Under the pieces are notes generated by a model that was not told the DNA's origin, ran no database searches, and worked only from the letters and a program-made list of their open reading frames with translations. This document shows positions 18,301-26,300 of a DNA stretch of 57,002 nt, one piece after another; positions within the stretch are counted from its first letter, which is position 1, and each line of letters opens with the position of its first letter. The position numbers and the translations under genes are program-made. Source of the stretch: a virus; the IMG/VR virus record IMGVR_UViG_3300032193_000091, positions 1 through 57,002 of that record; one strand, 5' to 3'.

Positions 18301-20196
18301 GTTTGCACCATATTCAGGTGTAAATGTCATAGTAGCAGAGCCTGGCTCATTGCTATCATCGGACATTGTTAGTGTATTTGTAGCATAATCAATCTCAGTA
18401 ATTGTAGCTCCACCAAACAAATCTGCATTACCACCAGTTTGTGTCACTGACATTCCTGGGAAAAGACCAGTAGTGTCAGTTACTTGAATTTGATCCGCAC
18501 CTTGGGATGTAGAATATTCAATAGGAGTGTTTGATTCAGATGTAGTAGCAGCGTTTGACAACGTGATAGTTGTAGCATTCACGACGGTAATAGTCGTTCC
18601 TGGATCTACGCTAGTAGATCCTTGGATTTCCATTCCATCAATAAGTTGAGCTGTGCTTGCAACTGTAGCAGTTGTACTACCTTCAGTTAGAGTTGTTTCA
18701 ACTGTAATATTACCAAATACAGTACCTTGAACTCCAGTAGTTTCGTCTGGTAGAATTAGTGTATCCCCAGGTTGATATCCAGTTCCTTGAATACTGAAAC
18801 TGAATTCACTTACAATACCAGGAATAGTGGTAACAGTAAACTCAAACCCACTGCCACCTACGTTTCCTAAGTCTGCTTGGTCGATAGATAGGACATCATT
18901 TTGTAGATATCCAATACCATTTTCGTTTGTATCTACCGATGTAACAACACCAGTGTACGTTGTTGTAGCACCCAAAGTATATTCAAATCCAGTTCCATTT
19001 GGAAGATTCAATTCTAGAACATCATTTGGGTTGTAATCTTCACCAATGTTTATAACATTGATGGTAGTTACATTACCATTTGAATCTACAGTAGCATCAC
19101 AAAGTAGTCCATTGCCATGCTCTCCTACTGTACCAGTTTGAACTGTGATAGTTGCACCCATGCCAGCATGAGCGGAGCAATCATATTTGATATCTCCAAT
19201 AGGAGCTCCTGGTTTGATGATAAGATCAATGAATCCAGTTCCATTTTGGGTTAGGAATGATCCTGGATCAAGAGCAGTATCATTTGTGTTTCTAAAGATT
19301 AAAGGATGACCGTCGTTTGAAGAATCCGAAATATTAAATCTATATGTGTTTCCAGCTGTGAGAGTTAATGCCTGTTGAGTAGTACCATCAATTTGATAAA
19401 CATTTGCTGGAGGTGGACTACCAGGATTTGAAACAGTAGTTACTACAAAAGTTTGCTGTGGGGAGTTGAAGAATGCTACTCCATTATTAATTCCTTCAGA
19501 GTATCCGCTACCAGCATTAGTGATAGATCCATTATAATTAACTTCACCAGTTACAGTAACCGTAGCCGTTTCTCCGCTACCACTACTAGAAATATTTGTG
19601 AAAGGAACGTTAGTGTATGTTCCTGGATAATATCCGCTACCACCGTCAGTAATAGCACCATCAACACCCTTTACAGTGAAAGAGCAGACTGCTCCAGTGC
19701 CACTACCACCCTCTAGATACTGGTCGTTATAAGTACCAAAGTCATAACCAGAACCTTCAGATGTGATATTTCCATTATACTCACTGACAGTAATATTTGC
19801 AGTTAAGTTATTACCAATACCACCAGTAATTGGAATATTGCTATAATTTCCTGGGTCATAGTTAAGACCAGGACTTGTAATAACAAGTTCCCCAACAACG
19901 TTCTTTTGGGTGATGATATCTTTAAATGAAACAAACGCTTCTGGTGAAAGATTAGTAAGTTTCTTGCCTGCAGCAACAAATCCTAAAACGCTATTATCTA
20001 CTCTATAAAATCCTAGTTGATTATCCGAAGTAAACGACAGAGCTGGATTGTCAACTGATCCATCACCAAGTTTTAGGATACCTGTTTGTAGGTCACTACC
20101 ACCTGCGTTGATACTAAAGATCTGGTCTGAGATTTCATTAATCTTTACCCTCTGCTGCTCGAAGGTATCAGTTCTAGCGACGTTGATTGCTGGCAT
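15397..20196 (-). CDS. gp9-like baseplate/fibre-connector protein, expanded to 1599 residues
   Basis: The N-terminus (MPAINVARTDTFEQQRVKIN, residues 1-20) resembles the short KIN-containing start shared by T4 gp9 and gp10. The last 110 residues follow the pattern of the T4 gp9 C-terminal domain: AVFNIYE, an AKIVLIA strand, FFTEYGNIQTN, then LNITVGATVG. T4 gp9 has under 300 residues and links long tail fibres to the baseplate. Between these ends are GSGY-type repeats (about 105-245), a cupredoxin-like domain (about 256-355) with HPL and CSAHAGM, further beta repeats, a second cupredoxin-like domain (about 756-933) with an insert, and a two-copy module (1053-1390). The gp9 relationship is inferred by eye and needs structural comparison. 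A virion role is secure. Confidence 0.72.
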   Translation of the reverse strand: MPAINVARTDTFEQQRVKINEISDQIFSINAGGSDLQTGILKLGDGSVDNPALSFTSDNQLGFYRVDNSVLGFVAAGKKLTNLSPEAFVSFKDIITQKNVVGELVITSPGLNYDPGNYSNIPITGGIGNNLTANITVSEYNGNITSEGSGYDFGTYNDQYLEGGSGTGAVCSFTVKGVDGAITDGGSGYYPGTYTNVPFTNISSSGSGETATVTVTGEVNYNGSITNAGSGYSEGINNGVAFFNSPQQTFVVTTVSNPGSPPPANVYQIDGTTQQALTLTAGNTYRFNISDSSNDGHPLIFRNTNDTALDPGSFLTQNGTGFIDLIIKPGAPIGDIKYDCSAHAGMGATITVQTGTVGEHGNGLLCDATVDSNGNVTTINVINIGEDYNPNDVLELNLPNGTGFEYTLGATTTYTGVVTSVDTNENGIGYLQNDVLSIDQADLGNVGGSGFEFTVTTIPGIVSEFSFSIQGTGYQPGDTLILPDETTGVQGTVFGNITVETTLTEGSTTATVASTAQLIDGMEIQGSTSVDPGTTITVVNATTITLSNAATTSESNTPIEYSTSQGADQIQVTDTTGLFPGMSVTQTGGNADLFGGATITEIDYATNTLTMSDDSNEPGSATMTFTPEYGANPTTDFTYVVNDLGPITGLAINNPGNGYEQFDVLSVNPTNLVSPTTYMVRVVDIQKLTFTTAITSGTFSVGDRLTLDGDNIFEVVLVKESGGTFDYIVLEGSNFSTDGGQEITRVTDNSTFITDTVVESHRFVINNQFEPSITLDAGSSYVFDTSDSTNQSHEFALSKYPDGPYSPSRVTKIVNITTGSNQVTVDDTSSIAEGMVITVLGGQGVVNGTTVTSIVDGTTLEISQNALVTGETQLEFRGVEYTDGVTRDSNFVTINVTSSTPNPLYYYCRSESEHENMGGFDGDEVAITVNQGATRTYGSGATFVAATINTEDSIYADVETGTITLSILNATEINSTDYTGTNLVTSPFVEGSTYVKTPQVRDSGDGLSIQTINANFTGNINVTDKAVITGSTGNILSQGEIKVIDRFNSNDRLQIKNNIISTTSNDNVVVQPYSDRLLKVDASTGFVVPKGTDSQRPTLYAENGAIRFNTDSNQYEGYSDISGSGVWSSLGGVRDLDGNTYIKAEASPGANDNTLYYYNDDILAFRNTKDNVILDGAKTIQSSNTVGVSYSNWVANLAVFTGNYLRYRNNVYEVVLSGTTGTSGNPPVDVSGDDFTNGDATLKWIQLAVGEIVIDEVSQVRIGPFGDIPVVIGGDLRLKNNVISTDINDVVIQPLAGKKVKIDATTSIAVPVGDVNQRGSAIQGSLRFNTSASQFEGYDGANWGSLGGVKDVDQDTQIKAESSAGSDEDTLTFFNEGILTLTLNKNQLSFENIDVVRSVVSDEFELTASLLTLDNAATTLDNTTADTTFLHTSKQYFKIGLSGGINVDPVLTLSNDGDLFYNTSFGTGTPSNIKLFDADLKTFETTDLRVKTEDAVLTKGTVDTAVFNIYETASNKGAKIVLIAENTNDNEKEFIEFGVTDDGADVFFTEYGNIQTNGALFTPVFELTAGVVRLNITVGATVGNTQTVNLTIVSHITKK
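16030..17045 (-). repeat. Two-copy protein module in the gp9-like protein
   Basis: Residues about 1053-1172 and 1276-1390 align: LQIKNNIIST with LRLKNNVIST, VVVQPYSDRLLKVDA with VVIQPLAGKKVKIDA, IRFNTDSNQYEGY with LRFNTSASQFEGY, SLGGVRDLDGNTYIKAEASPG with SLGGVKDVDQDTQIKAESSAG. The copies are separated by about 100 residues. They look like beta-rich fibre-shaft modules ending in a Trp-containing turn, and show internal duplication. Confidence 0.8.
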
Positions 20197-20389
20197 TTTC
20201 GATTAACTCTCGCAGTAAAGACTTGATTTCAGAAACTTCGTTCTTCAACATATTTATGTCTTCCAACGCGGAAGTTAGTGATTTTGATTTACGTCTCGCT
20301 TCAATGGCAGATTCGTCCAAATTAATGATGGCACCAGTGTTTTGGTCTCTTACGAGACCATTGTGCCCTGAGACTTTGATATAATCCAT
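20174..20389 (-). CDS. Small coiled-coil protein, 71 residues
   Basis: The protein begins MDYIKVSGHNGLVRDQNTGA. The first 25 residues form a conserved-looking cap with a RDxxTGAI element, common at the start of small T4-like phage proteins in this position. Residues 40-65 form a helix with heptad spacing (MLKNEVSEIKSLLRELIE). It overlaps the start of the gp9-like gene by 23 nt, and starts eight bases after the giant DUF4815 gene stop, so it is part of the same operon. An assembly or connector function is plausible but not shown. Confidence 0.75.
   Translation of the reverse strand: MDYIKVSGHNGLVRDQNTGAIINLDESAIEARRKSKSLTSALEDINMLKNEVSEIKSLLRELIENASNQRR
20251..20258 (-). promoter_or_regulatory. 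T4-type late promoter inside the 71-aa gene
   Basis: The minus strand reads CATAAATA, seven of eight consensus bases, located inside the coding region of the 71-aa protein and 55 nt upstream of the gp9-like gene. It would allow the gp9-like gene and downstream fibres to be transcribed separately from the DUF4815 gene. Confidence 0.6.
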
Positions 20390-20397
20390 ACGCGGAA

Positions 20398-23300
20398 TTA
20401 GAATGCAGCGACTGCTCTGATATCTTGAATCTTAGGAATGTATGCTGGATCTACACCCTTCATAACAATCTTAATAGCAAAGGATGAGAATTCTGGTAAA
20501 TTCTCTACGCTATACTTAAGATCTTGGTATGATGATTGCTTCTCGACAATACTAGAAATGCTATTGTCTGCTGTAGCAATTTCAAAGTTATCTGGTTCAC
20601 CAGACTCATTGAAGTAGAACCATTCAGAATCCCCAAAGTTCTCTTGACTAGATGCTCTCTTGTACTTATAAAGAACTTCGATATTGGAAATATCTGTAGT
20701 ATTTGCTAGGATGTGTACGTTAATTGCAGTAGCAGGACTTGCAATGTAAACTTCCTTAGTTACATACTTAGCAACAGAAGAACTATTCTTTGTAGAATCT
20801 TCAGAAACAAAGTCAATACCATCGGTATATGATACTCTAGAAACCTCTACCAAGAATGCTTCATCCTCAGGTTGAGTCGCATATGAGATAATATCTCCTA
20901 CGCGGAAAATATCAGGTTGCTGATCTGCAATGATATTGTTTCTGGTGTATAGATTCGCATCAACAATCTTAGCATTATAGTCGTCATTGATTGGTTGTGC
21001 GTCAACTCTTAGAGTCAGTTTTCTTTCTGCTCTATTCCAGATGATAGATCTTCCAGTAATCTTATTATCATATGTTTCAGTGATCTTAGATTCAACTGGA
21101 TTTCTAGCAGTAATAGTAATATCTTCACCTGCTGGTGATTGTGTAGAACTATTGATGATAGGTGTTACTAGAAGTGGGATAGAACCAACCGCACATGATC
21201 CAGTGAAGTCAGTATTGTTTGTAAACTGAGTAAACTCTAGAGGTTCATTTAGAGCAAATCCTTGCTTAGTTCTTACCTTGATCCAAACGTTATTACCTTC
21301 CACCTTAGCGACAGATCCTGTCGCTTGAGAAGTAGAACCCTTGACACTCTGGTTGTTGAAGATGCTTGGGGTCTCTTGACCTTCTGGGGTTGTGATGGCA
21401 ACAGTGAACTTATATACTGGATAGAATTCTAGAACCTGATCTCTTCTACCATATCTGTCTTCTTGACCTTCTGCATTTTCAATTCTGTTACTTACAGTCT
21501 TAACAGTACAGGATGAAAGATCAACAACTGGCGACAGATATGAACGATCTGAACTTAACGCCATCTTATAGGTTAATGACCTATCAATGTTGTTAAGAGT
21601 TTCATTGATATCAGAAGCAATAAACTTCTGGTTATCAAAGTAATGTGGTTCGTTGAGGAATGTTCTCTCAAACTCGGTTTGTGAATATGAAGTATAGTTA
21701 GTTGTTGAAGAATCAACAGGTACAACATTAGTTGTTTTTACTTCGGTATTGAGTGTGGTGCCAGTTACGGTTAGGTATTGTACTTGTGGATATAGAACTT
21801 CGTACTTTCTATTGTAAGTAGCGTACATGTTTGATCCTCCGCCAACTGCTGTCTTAGATGCAGACAGTGGAGATGCAATAGTATAATTATCGATACCAGA
21901 GTTGGTAACTTGATACAAGTTAGTGTTAAGCACCTCAGATGTTACGCCACCGACACTTTCACTTCCACGGAAGAAGACATATGAATGTCCCATTCCCTCA
22001 TATCCATTATCTCTATGATGTACTTTGAGAACTCTGTTATTATTCTTAAACAGAGTTGAAGTAGCAATAGAAGATGCAGTAGCATTGGTTTCAATAGAGT
22101 CTACTGACAGTGGTTCAAATCCAAGAGACTCGTTCTTGATTAGTAGTTCCGAAGGTCTGCTGATATCAAATTCTGCTCTGTATAGAGTGAACTTAATATC
22201 TTCAAAGTTATCTTCAGTCCAACTTTCAGTATTCTGTGACTTATAAACAGAACCCAAAGATGGTTGAGTGGTGATAACTGTACTGGTAGACAGATCTGTT
22301 TCACCTAGTCTAGAAGCCCACATCATATACTCATTTGAGTCGGTCTCGACTACCAGAGCATACTCAGTATCATTAGCAAGATATACAGGATAATCAAACT
22401 TGAAGTTGGTTGGAGTAGTGGACTCTGTGAGACCAACGAAATCGCTTGCTACACCCATTGTAACTGCGGGAGTATCAATATCAATCAATGTCTCTACTTC
22501 GCACCCTCCAGCGCCATTACCGATGCCTCTGATAACAACAGCAGGTGCTTCGGTGTATCCAAAACCAGGAATAGAAACTTCGGTGTTGTAGATCTTACCG
22601 CCCGATACATTTACTGTTGCTGTTGCAACAGATCCACCAGGAAGTTGAGGACTCTCGATGGTAAATACCGCACTATCATAGTTTTGACCTGGGTTTAGAA
22701 TTCTAATCTCGGATAGTTTTCCACTGTCCTTAGCAATTGTAAGAACTAGATTAGTACCACCTGTGTCATTAGCAAGAGTTACTGATGGGATAGTAAGTTG
22801 CTCGTTTGGCAAGAATGAACGACCGTTATGATTTTCTAGGACTAGAGTATAAACTTGTTCGTTAGTGAGAGAGAAGATACCATTGGAAGACGGTACTAAA
22901 TCAACACCATTCTTATCAACAATCTTTAAGATTGGACCAGAAGCAGCAGAACTGTTTCCAACAACATATTCTCCTTTTGTAACTAAGACATTGCCATTAG
23001 CATATACTTTCAGATATGTTTCTGGAGTAAGAACTCTTTCAGTTCCTGGAACAATGTTTTTGCCTGGTTTCTCAAAGTCTACGTTAGTAATATAAGTCTT
23101 GATTGGAATAGAAGAACTCTTCTTATTGAAGTATAGATCTACACCAGTAACAAACACACCACCATCATAGTTCTCGACTTTGAAAGTTTGTGCTAATGGG
23201 TTAGGTCTAATTGGATTATCAGTGTTGCTATCAACAAACTGAACGCCTTCGTTAGACTTAAAGTATGATGGTTTTGTTGAAATAATGCTGACAGGATTTT

Positions 23301-26300
23301 CTGGTAGAATACCTGTTGCATAATACTTGACTTCTGCGTATGTATCTACAGTAGACTTGTCGGCATCAACATCACTCGATGTAAATCTGAGTGTTAGAAC
23401 TCCAGTAGTAAATCGGATTTCTTCTGATGATTCATCATAATCTAGGGTTGATACATCACCACTCCATGTAGCATTTTTAGCAGGTGGTTTACCACCAGGG
23501 ATCAGAATAATACCACTAGCATTACCATTTGAATCTGTTACAACCTCACCATTAAATGCTGATAGTGAGTTGCCAGCAATACCACTATACCTCAGATCGG
23601 GATTAACCCAACGGTTGATATTTCTGCCTTCTAGGAATACATTGATCTTGGTATTTGGTTTTAGTCTTCTAATTACAAACTTAACCTCTTGTGATCTAGC
23701 AAAGAATTGAAGTGCTGTTCCAACAGAGTTTTCTCCAACAGACTTACTTTGAACTCCCTTAGCAAGTTCATTGTTCTGTGGTGCAATGTTAGAAGAACTT
23801 CCTACTGATGCTGCCTGAACTTCTGCAGAAGAACTGCTGCTGTTTAGTTCTCCAAGAGAATTAATTGCAGTGAAAGAAGGTGCTGTTCCAACCCAGTTTA
23901 CAATAAATGAATTGTATAGACTTGAGAAACTCTCCTTGACATCATCTTTTGCTAGGAAAATATTGTAGATACTAGTATTGGTATCTACAACCAGTGGAGC
24001 AACTGTCTGATCGTACCATTGATCGATAGCAGGAGAAATATCTCCATCACCAACATATTGGACGACTACAAAAGGATTTGGATTGATAGTCTTAGAAGCG
24101 AAATCGTTACCCAGCAATGAAAGTTCGCTATAAGGTAGAGTTACAATTCCATTTGTATTTGTATAACCAGATACTACTCTCTGGTCTTCTCTGGTATTGA
24201 CTTCTACCAACTTAACAGAATCTTCTTTAGACTGTGGTCTTAGGACTGACTGTCTGCTGTCAATCGAGCAGAGATAATCCTGAGAAGTTAGAGCACCAAC
24301 ACCATGAGTTTCGAAGTTATCAACAAAGAATCCAGACTTAAATCTGTCTAGACCGATTTCATCTTTAACTTGCATGTTGAGAGCTTGTTGCTCTAGGATG
24401 CTTAGAGTGGTATAATACTCAAGACGCTCAATACGCTTCTCTAGTTTACCGATGTCACGCATCGTGTAACGACGGTTGTCAACTGGAGTAATTCTTACAT
24501 CCTTTGTTGTCTTTGTAAAAGCAGGAATGTAGAGATAGAAGAGAGGAACTGCATCCTTGACAGGATCTGGTTTTGATGGATTGAGTGAAGAGTTTCCTTC
24601 CTTGACGATAAACTCCCCGTTCTTATTGAGGAAAATACCATCCATACGATCTAGGTACTGCTTCTGACTAAACTTAAACGTATATTCAAGGGTAGTATCT
24701 GGTGCTGGTGTAGCAGCAAATACAGAACCAATACCAGAGAAGTTACTTGAAGTTACTTCCAGAGATGCAGTATCTTGGAAACCAGCAAGAATGGTTTGAC
24801 TATTAACTTTAGGTCTAAAGTCAATAAGGTTTTTCAATTCTACTGTACCGAGAACTGATGATTCAAATGTTGGAATTTCTCCTTCTAAAACACCTGCTTC
24901 ATGTAGATATGAATCAATAGTACAGAAATCACCTTGTGAATGCTCGAAGTAATCAAATGCAATGACGATCTGACCTGCAGGAGATTCTGCTCCTGGTTTT
25001 AGATTAATTCTAGAAACGTCATATAGAGTATCTCTTTGACCGTTATCAAATGTAAATCTGCTGGTAATATCGGAACCAGAAACTAGATTACCTGCGCTAT
25101 CAATCTCTGGTGGAGCAGTTGTAGTTCCTTCGTAGACATACAGTAGTCTAAATGCATCAGAATATGATAGAATTTCTACTGCATCACTATCGTAGTCAGT
25201 TCCTCTGAATGGGATTACTCTATCACCAGCAGAATCTACAACAATTCTCTTATTTCTTACTGCAGTTTTGAGTCTTGGTTTTGCATTAGTGACTTCAATA
25301 GTTGCAGTCAACTTAAGAATAGGAGCTGTATATGTTTGCAACTCTTCTTCTGTTAGTGCTCCTGAGTTGAAATAATTTGTTGGTAGATTGAATGAAATGC
25401 TACCAGAAGTCAATCCACTGGAAGTATCTGTAGAAGATCTAATCTCAACTAGATCGGGATCGATGTATACGATATCACCTTCTGAAACTAGGTCTGCATC
25501 ATTCTGTTTAAGAACAGTTACAATGTAGTTGTTCTCATTGAAAGCAGTAAATCTCTGCGTACCGAATGGTAACTGTGCTGCAAATGTAATAAGACCACCA
25601 CCAGCAGAACCAGATGTTACAAAATCTCTTCTGAAGTTGTATACAATCTTTGTATCTTCTGGACTATTTACAATCTTAGAGATCGACCTACTACCAGTTG
25701 GGAATAGTAATGTTCCTCCGTTTGGATTTCCTAGTTTAGGACGGAATCTTACAACACTGGTTGCATCAACGTCACGATATAGTGTTTCGTCAATGTAGAT
25801 TCTTGACTTGGCAGATCCTTTCTGTTCTGTAGCATATTGAACGATTGCTCTAACTACATTATTTTCGGAATCTGAGAATTGAATCAGATCACCTTGCTGT
25901 AGAATAGAAGCTGCATTTGCACTGAAACTGGTAGACTCTAGGAACTTCGATCCCATCTTACCAAAGAATGTGAATGCAGTGACATCATATAGTTCACCAT
26001 ATTCTCTATCATCAATTAGAACATCTGCAGTGAAGTTATTAACACCACCAGATCCATAATTAGCACCAAGTGATTTTACATTATTTGGAGTGTAAGTGAC
26101 AACAGTATTCTTGTGTAGTACAGTATCCAGAACACATGCAGTCGTGATAGTTCCAGATGAAGTTGGAACTACTAGAGGTGGTTTTGTGTATACTGTGCTT
26201 ACTGCTGAGCGATCAAGAATATCAATTCTATAAATGGACTCTCCTACCTGACCGAAAGTAATTTGGGTCTCATCAAACTCAACACCATCAATTCTTAGTT

